A stretch of 64,000 bases of DNA from Cavenderia fasciculata. Lineage: Eukaryota; Evosea; Eumycetozoa; Acytosteliales; Cavenderiaceae. The notes beneath the pieces are model-generated. The model was not told where the DNA came from, searched no databases, and saw only the letters and a list, made by a program, of their open reading frames with translations. The stretch's first letter is position 1; every line of letters starts with the position of its first letter. The position numbers and the translations under genes are program-made. The stretch spans positions 310,001-374,000 of the forward strand of contig NW_004457737.1 in assembly GCF_000203815.1 (NCBI RefSeq), in the 5' to 3' direction. This document shows, piece by piece, positions 21,009 through 31,966 of this stretch.

Positions 21009-21415
21009 CAAACACGATTAAATTGATGAACAATTAATTAATTCCGAGGCATCACCAATCACAATTAAAACAAAGAAGATTAAAAAATAATATCAAGATA
21101 TTAATATTAATAAAATATTGATATAGTTTAACATTGTTGAGAAACGAACAATCAAGAACATTGTTTGATTAAAAGCACAATCAATTTTTACTATTTATTT
21201 TTTATTTTTTTATTACGACTCAAATTTCTAGCCCTTGCAACAACAGTGTTTTAGTTAAAATTAGCACTATAACTCTGAGTGATCTTTTATATAATATATT
21301 ATAAAGTGCAAACAAACGAAAAAGATACATAAGATACAAAAGATACAAAAGATACGATAGAAAGATAAATAGATAGATAGATTATCATAGATAAAGAAAG
21401 GAGTACTTTAAAACA
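21009..21415. other. Intergenic, GATAC-rich leader
   Basis: Shares a block with 19350-19460 and ends in repeated AAGATAC/AGATAG units before the ATG. No gene. Confidence 0.5.
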
Positions 21416-21922
21416 ATGGACGGGCAAGAACCACCATCGATCACACCAAATGGTGACAACGGACAACATTCGCTTGTATTGTGTAATACAACTGAACATG
21501 TAGTCATTGTTTTTGCATCTAGCGAAGAATACACATTCAAAGTTGCTCAAGATGGAACTCTAACAAAACAGACTACTCTCAATCCGAGTTCAATTTCTTT
21601 GGCCCCGCTCGTCGGATCAGGAGTATTGCATTTCTCAACTACATTGGTCCACCTCGTTATATTTATTTCCGTACAAGGTATAGGACGTATACATTTGGCT
21701 AGCAGACCTATAGAAACAGGAAACAAGCTAAAGATTTCAAACAAACATGTTGTCCCGGTTCTAATGACAAACCCCCATGTCTATGATGAAAACTATCAAA
21801 AAATAATACCAACACCATCAATACCAACAGAAACAACAACGTCAACAGAAACAACATATATCCCCACACTCCCAGCTTTTATTAACACTGACGCACATGC
21901 AACAGCTCAACAATCGCGATGA
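21416..21922 (+). CDS. Family A protein 8
   Basis: Single exon, 168 residues. Core: SLVLCNTTEHVVIVFASSEE, KVAQDGTLTKQT, GVLHFSTTLVHLVIFISVQG, GRIHLASRPIETGNKLKISN and HVYDENYQKIIPTPS. The Thr/Glu-rich tail ends near LPAFINTD, like protein 6 (LLAYINH). It appears to be a sister of protein 6, with a similar leader. Function unknown. Confidence 0.75.
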   Translation: MDGQEPPSITPNGDNGQHSLVLCNTTEHVVIVFASSEEYTFKVAQDGTLTKQTTLNPSSISLAPLVGSGVLHFSTTLVHLVIFISVQGIGRIHLASRPIETGNKLKISNKHVVPVLMTNPHVYDENYQKIIPTPSIPTETTTSTETTYIPTLPAFINTDAHATAQQSR

Positions 21923-22009
21923 TTTGCTGTCAAAAAATAATAAATTATTAATAAACCTATTTGTATAATTACCCAATCAATATATATATATATTTATTCA
22001 AGAAATATT

Positions 22010-22153
22010 GGATACCCAAAATTTATAGCCATAGTTTTTGCATCTAGAGAAAGATACACATTCACAATTACACAAGATGGAACTCTAACAAAACAGACTA
22101 CCCTCACTTCATGTGAACTTACATTAGGTTGTCCCTTGAAAATTTTAATGTGA
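22010..22153 (+). pseudogene. Family A fragment
   Basis: A 47-codon open piece (FIAIVFASRERYTF, TITQDGTLTKQTTL, TSCELTLG) covers only the first half of the core and ends in TGA. It lacks both the start and the second half. The TSCELTLG stretch matches protein 7 exactly. Confidence 0.8.
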
Positions 22154-22333
22154 AAAAAATTGTTAATAAAGTATTCTGATCTCAATAATTTAAGTTAGGT
22201 TCCCAACACAGCAAAGGAGTATGTATTGGTCTGTTGCAAAGGTTCAAATTTGCATAATTATTCAAAATCAGAAGATTAAAGACACACAAGATAGATAGAA
22301 AAGATAGAGAAAGATACAATAGAAAGATACAAA

Positions 22334-22810
22334 ATGAACGCAGAACTGCCATCTATCGAAACAGCAATTATCGGCGATGATGGACTTACCCAACGATCGA
22401 TTCAAGTGACCAATAAAACCAAATTTGCAGCTATTGTGTATGCATCTAATGAAGGATGTCCATTCACAGTAAATGTGCAAGATGGAACCATAACCCAAAA
22501 CATTAATATTGATAATCCAATCGATTTGGAACCTGGACGTCAATCCCTCCTGAACTTTCCACCCAACTCTCAATTGATACATGTCCAAGTATTTATCAAA
22601 AAGGGTCAAGGAAGTATTTATATGGGCCACAGAACCATTAAGCCCGATATGAACTATCGCATCTTACCAAGACATATCGTTGACGTCGAGTCAGTTCCCC
22701 ACATAGTATTTGAAGAAAACTTTCCAACACCCATTCAACAACCACCATTCTCTAATCCTTCTTCTTTTATCAATTTTCTTAACATTTATGAAGAAGAAGA
22801 AAATGAATGA
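22334..22810 (+). CDS. Family A protein 9
   Basis: Single exon, 158 residues. Core: SIQVTNKTKFAAIVYASNEG, TVNVQDGTITQN, LEPGRQSLLNFPPNSQLIHV, QVFIKKGQGSIYMGHRTIKP, YRILPRHIVDVESVP and FEENFPTPIQ. It resembles protein 5 (EGCPF, DGTITQN). Last copy of the array; the leader is repeated AGATA/GATAC. Function unknown. Confidence 0.75.
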   Translation: MNAELPSIETAIIGDDGLTQRSIQVTNKTKFAAIVYASNEGCPFTVNVQDGTITQNINIDNPIDLEPGRQSLLNFPPNSQLIHVQVFIKKGQGSIYMGHRTIKPDMNYRILPRHIVDVESVPHIVFEENFPTPIQQPPFSNPSSFINFLNIYEEEENE

Positions 22811-23228
22811 AATTATAACAAAAAGATGAAGAAAAAGAGCAACAAAGAAAAGAACTTATTATTTATGAACAATGAACAAAGAATCAACGAGGAAAAAGTC
22901 AATAAAAATCAAACTATTTTATTTATTTGTTTTAATTTTGGCTCTGTCACGTGTGTCTTTTGGTGGTTGATGGGGTACTTCATCGAACATATTAGGGATT
23001 TTCCATTTTTTCATCGAATTTGACCTCGACACTACAAGGGCGAGATAGGGGCTCGCCCCACCCTCACAAAGATCACCAATAACCGTTAGTTTTTGATGGC
23101 TTTTTAACGTTGGTGCTGTTCTCAACACAGACAATAGACACTTATTTATTTTTAAACAGTTTATATCTTCATCCCATCTTTTTATTTATTCACTATTATT
23201 TATTTGTATCTATTAGTTAAAGATAGAA
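22811..23228. other. Intergenic with a GC-rich hairpin
   Basis: Contains the hairpin at 23038-23058 within a less AT-rich patch (about 23020-23080). A 65-residue open frame starting at 22826 is Lys/Asn-rich and not convincing. Confidence 0.5.
23038..23058. other. GC-rich perfect hairpin
   Basis: GGGCGAG and CTCGCCC flank a 7-base loop ATAGGGG, about 170 bases upstream of the next gene. Its GC content is strikingly above background. It could be a structured RNA or a DNA element. Confidence 0.4.
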
Positions 23229-26200
23229 ATGAGAATAGTAAACTATATTGTCATCTTGATGATGACATTGTTGTATTATAGTACAAGTATTCAACTATTT
23301 GTAAATGCAGTGGCTGACCCGTGTGCAGTAAAAAAAACAGTCGTATTTGAAAGCTTTATGAATAAGGGGTGTATGAATAGGCCCACAACATTAACAGCAC
23401 CTGGAGCAAATTTTATAGACATTAATCTCAGTGGTTGGAACAATGAACCTGTTCAAGTTGGAAAGGCGCTTGCTCGTAACAATTTCTTGTTTTCGGTTTG
23501 GACCAATGGCACATACCGTGCATCGTGGTCGTACTATGGAACAGATGGCACTACTGTGTGTCAAGGTACCAATGACTATAGAGTCGAGGTTCAAAGATCT
23601 GTACTAAAGGTCGAGCATCCACAATGTCCATACGGAGCAACTGTCTACTCGGTCACCGAGCCAAGCTTATGGGTCTCGGTCGTAAACGCCCAAAATGTCA
23701 ATGTATTGCTTCAGAACAATATGACTACTTATGCCTCCAACTTGACACTTGTCGGTGTGGACCTCGTTGACCAATGTAACTTGAACCTTGTTGCCAAGCC
23801 CAAACTCAACTCTTTGCCACAGTATGTCGTTACACCCGAGGCTGTTGGCAGTCCCGGTAAACTGCGTCTCACCAACTTGCAAGACTACCAGACCGCCAGC
23901 CTGTACGACGCCAGCAACCCATCGATCACGTTCCCCTTTGAATCGGAAACCTCGACATTTACGGGTATCAAGTTGGCTCTTATGGGTCAGGTCATTTTAG
24001 AGGTAAACTCTGCAACGTGTGGAGTGCAACGTGTTCCCATCACCATCGGATGGATTCAACCTAAAGTGTCACTTGACATTTACGCCTACTCTTGTGGTAG
24101 CGAACATGCTGTTGCCTTTCTCACCGTAGATGGTATCGAATCGCCCAAAATCATCTATCACGGCGATCTCGTCCCCGCCTCACCATTCCCAATCAATATC
24201 AATCCCACCTATGATATTTCATGGTATGATCCAGCCAGCTCTATCGGTGAAACCAACATTCCATACGAAATTCCAGTTTGGAGATACAACGTTCCATACT
24301 ATACCGTCATTGAAAATCCAGCTGCAACACCAAATGCACTCACCAAGATCAAGTTCCAATACAATGGTAACTTTTCCAACCTCAGATTTGACTTTGCCGA
24401 AATAGGGTCAACTGGAATCGTATTTGAAAATGAAATCCAAACCATCACCTTACCATTTGTATCAGGTCCAGCTGATCTCATTGTTACTTCCATTTGCGAA
24501 CCATTTACTATTGTCTATCCCTACACTTCAGTCACGCCATCCTATCATGTTGTATCAAAGACTTGCTTGGATCCAATGGATTTACGTATCACAAATGCAC
24601 AATACTTTCAAACTATTAGTATAGAGACTGTCGATAGTGGCACTCCCTATACATTGCATTCCGTCGGTGGTGTATTCTCGAATATTCCACAATCCAGAGG
24701 TTGGATCCTGACTGCTACCTATGTCAATTCCTCTGAAACCTACAGTTATAGTACAATAGAACTCTACCCACAAATCGATATTCGTAACAACATCACTGTG
24801 GCATTAGAAAACATTACTGGACAAGACTGTGGAAATTTAGATGCTGATGCTGTTTTCACCTATGACAACAAGGTTGTTGCAACTAAAAATATAAATTTTG
24901 ATTGGTCAACACAAATTTTAATTTCTCCAAATGATAATTGTTACTTCCAAGTTACTGCTCCTATTCCTCGTAAGTAAAAAAAACAATTAAATAATTAAAA
25001 ATTAATATAAATATTTACGATTATTCTTTTTTTTTTATAGTACCAAAGGTAATTGCCAATATTGAAGAACCAGCAGTTTGTAAAGAATCATATGCAAAGA
25101 TAACATTTAATTATACTACCTCCCCAATGCCATATGTCAGTATCAATACTACCGACGTACGTGTGGACGTATTTTATGTTCAACTTTTACCAGGAACCTA
25201 TATTATTAATGCTGGTTTGAATCAAGATTGTTCAGTTCCATTAACAGTTGTCATTAAACCAACATCAAGTATGTAATCAAATATAATCAAAAATATAAAT
25301 TATTAATTTCACTTTTTTTTTTTTTTTTTTTTTTCTTACTTTTAGGTTTTAGTCTTTTTGAAAAGAATGTTTTGGTTACACCACAAGATTCAAACAATTG
25401 TATTACTCCATCTGGTTCAATTAAATTGATAAATGCAACAGATACAGAACAATTTAGTAGATATGATATTATTGGGATGCCAGGTACTGACAATAATGGT
25501 GTATGGACTTTGAATAGTCGTGTCACCCCAGAAATCCTCGAGTTTGATCATTTCTACTGTGGAGCTGGTAAAATGCCAATTCAAGTCCCTACCACTCCCG
25601 ATAATAATATCCAATACACCATTAAAGATGCTCACTGTTCCAGCGCACAGAGTTATCTAGGTGATGGAAAAGTAATCTTTTCAACACCCAACAACTTGTA
25701 CAACTTTATCAATAATTTTGATGGATATTTCCACATTCCATCCAAAACTTGGACCGATCTTACAAATGGCACTCATACTATAGGTATTACAAAATCAAAT
25801 GCTTGTGCTTGGGTTTTTAAACTAAATATTGGAAATAATGGTAAAAAATTAATTAATAATTAAATAATAATTAATATTAATAATTTTTTTTCTTTTTTTT
25901 TTAATTTAGATGAATATAAATTAGTACCAAATCCAATGAGATATGAAAAAATTTATGGATCAAGTCGATCACTTTTAAATATAACGACTCCACCACTTGG
26001 TTCAGTGTATGTTAATGATCTTAATGACCAACAATTTTTTGGTAGTAGTATGTGGCCAAGTGAACCAGCAAACATGTTTTATCTGAGGGAATGGAAGGGA
26101 AGAATCGCCCCAGGTATCAGTTACGGCCCCAATTGCAATGCATATGGTGAATTGGTGTATGACCTTACTCCACCAAATACACCAGAACCCTCGTTTACAA

Positions 26201-27207
26201 TGTTGCCAAGTTGCAATGGAAGTTCGACAGTGGTATTGGCTGCAGGCGTTGCCAACAGTTACAATGTGTATACGCCAGGTGGATTTTTGGTGACCCCTAC
26301 TACCAGTGTCCGTGACGGTGAACAACTCAACTTTTACACCAAGGGCTCTGAATATACAGGTCAATACCTCATGGGCTATGCTCCCGTTACCAACCAAGCA
26401 TTCAATGTTAGAGTGGTCAATGCATCGTGTGAAGGTGCCAACGACGGTCAAATCATTGTCACAACCAACGCCACTGGATATACTTTTGCTTTACGTTCTG
26501 GTGAAGGTGATTTCATATACCCATTTGACAATGAGACTGGAACATTCTCTAACTTGCCATCATATGACTACAATGTCATCTTTATCTCGTCGTTTTGTTT
26601 GTTTGAAGAGACATTTAATGTTTATAATGCCGACGAGACCAATACCGCTCCATTAAAGGTGTTGGGTGCTGCTATATGCAACACCAAGGATTCCAAAGCC
26701 ACCATCTCCTTTAGTGAAACGTATCCAGGCAACTCTATTGCCTATACACTCAACGGCGTCGTTTATAACGAGTCGTCTATTCAATTGCCAGTTGGTAGTT
26801 ACTCGGGTCTATTGAATGCATCCACCGATAGCTGTCTTTCTGCCAACCAAGCATTCCAATTCCAAGTCACCAACAACCCAATCGTTGCAACACTTACTCC
26901 AGATAACTGTAGCGTCAGCGTCAGCATCACTGGTGGTAACTCCCAAACCTATACCATCTCACTCTTTGACTCTACCCAACAAATCTATGAGCGTGTCGAT
27001 GGTATTTCAACATACAAATTCGATGAGGTTAGTTTAGGACAATACACAATTGTCGTAACCGATGACCAAGGTTGTCAATCCGACACCTTTAACATTCAAG
27101 TTGAAGAATGTGGTGTAATTAGTTCTTCAAACAAGATTCTCCTCTCTTCATTCACTATTATTGTACAATTTATATCTATAACTACTATTATCTCTTTGTT
27201 GTTTTAA
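23229..27207 (+). CDS. Large secreted, probably GPI-anchored protein with SprB-like repeats
   Basis: Four exons: 23229-24969, 25041-25268, 25346-25840, 25910-27207. All joins keep frame and give 1253 residues. An N-terminal signal peptide (residues 1-28, MRIVNYIVILMMTLLYYS) and a C-terminal hydrophobic end after Ser/Asn (SSSNKILLSSFTIIVQFIS) with no charged tail suggest secretion and a GPI anchor. Cys-containing repeat units such as NASCEGANDGQIIVTTNATG and VTDDQGCQSDTFNIQVEEC resemble SprB-type extracellular repeats (C-x-G-x-x-D-G-x-I ... G-x-Y ... D-x-x-G-C). There are many N-glycosylation sequons. A cell-surface adhesion or matrix role is inference. It is the only multi-intron gene of this size in the left half. 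Confidence 0.8.
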
Positions 27208-27449
27208 AATAAGAACAAAAAAAAAAGTAAAACAAAAATGACAATAATAATAATGTATCTATATATATATAAATGTATCTATCTATATTCTAAACAAATA
27301 GTAAATAAAACAAATAGTAAATAAAATAAATAATAAATTAATTTGTTTCAAAACTTTCTCCTCAGAGCATGAATCATCGTTTGTTGTAGACTTTTAATTA
27401 TTTTATTAATAAATATTTTATTATTAATTTTATATATATATAAAAGAGA

Positions 27450-27728
27450 ATGAGACTATTCGCACCTTTATTCTCGGCAACTCTTTTAGGTGTAGTTAGT
27501 GGGTATTATATATTTCAACCAGGGTATGATTGATGAATGAATGAATGAGTAGACAGATAGATAAAGACAACACCCAATTCTCATTTCATATCTATCTTTT
27601 TCTATAGATTGGCTGAAATAAGTAATGAAATGAATAGAAAGAGAAGAGAAGAACTAGAATTACAGAAACAACAAGAAGAACAACAACATAATAATAATAA
27701 TAATACTAATACTACGCAAAAAGAATAA
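27450..27728 (+). CDS. PIGBOS1-like mitochondrial micropeptide
   Basis: Two exons, 27450-27523 and 27608-27728 (GTATGA donor, CTATAG acceptor), giving 64 residues. The first 24 residues hold one hydrophobic helix, FSATLLGVVSGYYIFQPG, followed by a charged coiled stretch (EISNEMNRKRREELELQKQQ) and an Asn/Thr-rich end. The helix strongly resembles the conserved core of animal PIGBOS1 (FATVLG-x-x-x-G-x-YIFQP), an outer mitochondrial membrane micropeptide that contacts the ER. Small size, helix position and the YIFQP motif all agree. It is too short for standard gene callers because the intron splits it. Confidence 0.75.
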
Positions 27729-27834
27729 ATACACAAATGAATAGAAAAGGAAGAATCATATAATTCATCATAAATGGTGTATTATAATTTTGTATACAAG
27801 ATCAACGAGTAGATGTGGATTAAATTTATTTGGT

Positions 27835-29029
27835 TTAAAGAGAAAGATATTTAAGAATATCACCTTGAGAGATACATCTCTTTGGTTTCATTTGATCATC
27901 GACAAGATAGATACGATGAACCTTTGACAATTGGAACTTGACAAGTACCTCTTCAAGTGTAGTACTGTCACGACAACAAATGACATTAAAGAATGGTGAT
28001 TTGGTGTCTTTTGGTACCATGGCCATAAATGTATTGATGGGAAGGAACAATCTGCCCAATAGACTACCATCACTTCCAATCATTCTAAGATCACTAACAC
28101 TAATGTTACCAACCAATATTTCATCCTTGTCAACTACAGATACTGCACTAACTCTCTATATTTAGTGGAAAAGGAAAAGGAGAAAGTTAATATAATTATA
28201 TCATAAATGGTATGTATATATATATATATATATATATATTCTATTATACTTGCATTATCATAGATTAATTTAAAAGCTTCGATAGCCATTTTATCATCAC
28301 CAATAGAGAGTACTGGAGATGTACCGATGAGTGGTAACTCATCTAATCTCTTGGATAGTTGATGCTCATTGTTCAATTCCATAGCATGGTTGTTGCAATA
28401 TTCAATGACACGTGATTGAGTAAGGATCGAGATGAGATTACCTTCAGAGTCAATCACTGGGATTCTATGTACATTCCATTTGACCATCAATTCAATAGCT
28501 ACATTTAATGGTGCTGAAGATTCAACTGGACAAAATGGATTTCTTTCAGATAAATCTAGAAATTAAGAAATTAATATATTATTTAAAAAAAAAGGTAATT
28601 ATTATTATTATTATTATTTTTAATTATTAATTGCATACCACAAATATCACCAACTTTATGAGATTTAAAGATATCTTTTGTTTCAACGATAAAGTTTAGA
28701 TCCATATCATTTAATTCCTTTGAAGTTAAATGTTTCATACAAAAGGTAACAATGTCAACCATATCGATAAACTTGTTAAATCTTCTATGAACCGTATCGA
28801 ATATTGGTAATGATAATACCTTTTTCTCTACCATTTTCTAGAATAACAATGAATAATAGAATATTAATAATTTGTTCCAGACTTTTTAGAGTTCTAAATT
28901 CATCAATAATATTATTATATTTACTTTAAAAGCAGAGTTAACAGTATCATCAGAAGTTACACTAAATATCTCTACAGAGGTATTTGGAAAGATCTGACCT
29001 ATTGGCTTTACAAATAAATAAGATGACAT
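27835..29029 (-). CDS. Four-CBS-domain protein, AMPK-gamma/SNF4-like
   Basis: Four exons: 29029-28925, 28837-28639, 28555-28250, 28151-27835, giving 308 residues. The last acceptor must be the second or third AG of a TATAGAGAG run: only starting at 28151 restores frame and yields NAISAVSVVDKDEILVGNIS, the expected CBS sequence. Four CBS units can be followed: around KVLSLPIFD, VHRIPVIDSEGNLISILTQS, ISAVSVVDKDEILVGNISVS and VHRIYLVDDQMKP. CBS pairs bind adenine nucleotides. The order and HRIPVID/ISALPVVD-type motifs are those of the AMPK gamma (SNF4) group, but the protein lacks a long N-terminal extension, so it may be a stand-alone CBS sensor. Cytosolic; partner not shown. Confidence 0.8.
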
Positions 29030-30218
29030 TTTTAAAAAAAGATATAATATTTTGTAGATATATATAATTGTGTGTGTGTGTGTGTTGTGTATAAGATTAA
29101 TCTATCTAATAGCTTATTTATAACAAACTAATTGATCAGATGAGGATGAGAGAAGAGGAGGATACGATATTTAAATTTAAATAAAATTATATATTATAGA
29201 GCTGTGCAGCAATAAACACAGATAGGTACAATAGATAAGAGAGTCTGGTTGTATTTCTTCAGGAGGAGGAGGAGGAAGAGGATTGTCAAAAAATACTGTG
29301 TGTTTGTATTATAATATCTATGAGAGAGACAAACACAACAGGTGACTTCTAAAAAAGGAAGTAGATCTACTTTTTCAGAGAGACAGAGGAAGTTCAGAGA
29401 ATATGAAAATGAAAATGATATTTTACTAAAGAGTAGTTTCATAGCATTATAAATCATCCCTGGGAGGAAAAGACAGAATAGACTTAGACTGTGTTTAGTC
29501 GTCACCAAACGAAATATTAATTGTGTGTGTGTTTTAAACAACAATGAACTTCGAATTTGTCCACTTGTTTGTTTATTAATCCAAATTTACCCACACTTTT
29601 CGTTGGTATCTTTGACTCCAAGAGAGGAAACAGTTTTATAACAAATCATTTGAAATTGAATGCACATAGAGAGAGAAGATGAAAAAGGAGAAGTTGAAAT
29701 AGATAGAAACAGACACGAGGATATGCGCATGTGTATATCATTCATATTAAGTACTGTAGAGGTTATGTGTGAGCGTATACATGCTGACTGTGATCCCTGA
29801 AGCGTCATAGTATGAAGAAAGACGACTAGACCATCCTTCTTCACTTGGGATGTCATATCATACTATGTAGCAATCTTACCAATAACAGTTATAGTATAGT
29901 AGAAACAAAACCTCTATAGAAATATACATACATTAGGTTGTTTTCTTTAGTTTATATCTACTATCACCACCACGCAAGCAATTATTTATTTATTTATTTA
30001 TTCATATATCTCTATCCTTCCTTCCTACACATAATGTAAGTTTTAAAATTAAATTAAACAACAACAAATAATTAATTATTCTAATTCTATTTATTCAAAC
30101 AGTTATAATTATTTATTATTTTAGATTATTTATTATTTATTTATTTACATGTTAATTGTTGTTTCATCCACAATAATTAATTAATTTATTTATTTATTTA
30201 CCATTTCGACCTTCCATA
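29030..30218. other. 1.2-kb divergent intergenic region
   Basis: Lies between two divergently transcribed genes, so it should carry both promoters. GT run near 29070, GAGGAG tracts near 29265, TTTA runs near 29985. Open frames here (for example the minus-strand one at 29194-29544) are not protein-like. No gene seen. Confidence 0.5.
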
Positions 30219-31914
30219 ATGGATTCCTTATTACAAGATACTTCCTTGTTCATCAATGAGGAGGATAGTTTATCAAATGTACCAGATTCAGATGTAACTA
30301 TTATTATTATTATTGCCAACAACAATACCATCTACCAATATTATCAATCCATTTATTAATATTTATTTATATTTCTTTCTTTTTAAAATTAGAATAATAT
30401 CCGATCATCTTTGGTTTTCCAGCAACCACCAACTACCAATGATGTAGCTGCTTCCAAAAAACATTTAAAGGTTAAATTGGACCCTACTACTACTACCACC
30501 TCTACCTCTACCACTGGTAGTACCATGTCAACCGAGACACCTCAATTGACACCACAATTGACACCATTAATGTCCTCATCCTCAACCTTTTCCACAGACC
30601 CTAATAGTAATAATAGTATTTGTAACAACAACAACAATAGTTCTGCAGAAAATGAAGTATTTGTAGGAGGTATTGCAAGAAATACCACCGAAGAAGAACT
30701 ACAAGACTTATTTTCAACCATTGGCAATGTAAAACAAGTTAGAATCATGAAGGATAGATCAAATGGAGAGAACAAAGGATATGGTTTTGTTTCATTTGCC
30801 AACAAGTCAAATTGTAAAGAGGCAGTCGTTCAATTCAACAACAAAGAATTTAAAGGAAAGAACCTGCGAGTCAAGTTTTCTGAAAACAAACGAAAGATAT
30901 TCATTGGAAACCTTCCCAAAGAATTGAAAAAGGATCAATTACTTTTAATCTTGGCTGATCATAGTGATGGTATTACAAATGTTGACTTTTTAACTGTAAG
31001 AGAAATATCAATTAAATATTAAATCAAACCTAAATCAAAATGATGAATATTAATATTTTTTATTTTATTTTTTATTTTATTTTTTATTTATTATTTAGGA
31101 TCCAGACAATTCAAGTAGAAATAGAGGATTTGCATTTATAGAATATACTGATTATTATCAAGCTGAAAAAGCAAGAAAAGAATTTAGTCAACCAAACTTT
31201 AAGATTGGAAATTGTAATGTGACGGTCAATTGGGCAGACCCTATCCAAGAACCAGATGAAACCATCATGAATCAAGTGCGAGTATTGTATATTCGTAACT
31301 TGCCAGATTCAAAGTCAGAGGAACAGGTTAGAAAGTTGTTTGAAGAATATGGTGTCATTGAAAAGGTTATCATCCCCAACAACCTTCCCGGTCAACAACG
31401 TCGTGATTTTGGGTTTGTTCATTTTGCCAACCGTGATGAAGCCGAAGCTACACTTGCTCGTCACCACGATACTCCAATCACCTATCAAGGACGTCCACTC
31501 TCACTTTCCTTTGCCAAACCAATCGACAAGAAACAACGTGCCGAATTGCGTGTGAGAAGACTCCAAAGAACCGTTTCACGTCATCATACAACTGGTCAAC
31601 AAGCACATCATCTCATGTCTCTTCCACATCTTGTTCCAACTCTTCCACAAGGTATGAATATTTCCATTCCATCCAATGCATTTTCATTCCTTCAATTGCC
31701 AACCAATTCAACTTCCAACCCAAATAGCACGACCAACCCAGCATCCAACAAGTCTGCAGCTGCCTCTTATTACAGTGCTCTTGCAAACATGGGTGGATTA
31801 TATATCGATCCATACACTGGTCAACCAACTCATTTGACCAATCCTCATCATCATAATCACCATGGTGGTCAATCAAGTAACTTGGGTTATCTGGCTAGAT
31901 ATAAACCATATTAA
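30219..31914 (+). CDS. Three-RRM RNA-binding protein, SYNCRIP/hnRNP R-like
   Basis: Three exons: 30219-30293, 30393-30995, 31099-31914, all phase 0, giving 497 residues. A Thr/Ser/Asn-rich N-terminus precedes three RRMs: RRM1 near 108-183 (EVFVGGIARNTTEEEL, NKGYGFVSFAN), RRM2 near 184-267 (RKIFIGNLPKEL, RNRGFAFIEYTDY) and RRM3 near 282-355 (RVLYIRNLPDSKSEEQ, RDFGFVHFANRDEA). The linker VNWADPIQEPDETIMNQV before RRM3 is the hallmark of the SYNCRIP/hnRNP R/Q group (V-x-WADP). The C-terminal 140 residues are Asn/His/Gly-rich. Expected to bind mRNA in nucleus and cytoplasm. An intron splits RRM2. Confidence 0.88.
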
Positions 31915-31966
31915 ATAAATATAAAAATAATTATATTTATTTTTCAAAAAGATTATTTACGATTAT

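Noticed and set aside
28134-28490. CBS exon 3 read through the intron (ending in a Tyr-Ile repeat)
   Set aside because: The read-through is a TA microsatellite translation; splicing to 28151 restores an ideal CBS motif.
29194-29856. Two minus-strand frames of 116 and 89 residues
   Set aside because: Composition is Leu/Phe/Ser-rich and follows GAGGAG/TTTA tracts; no motif, no splice context.
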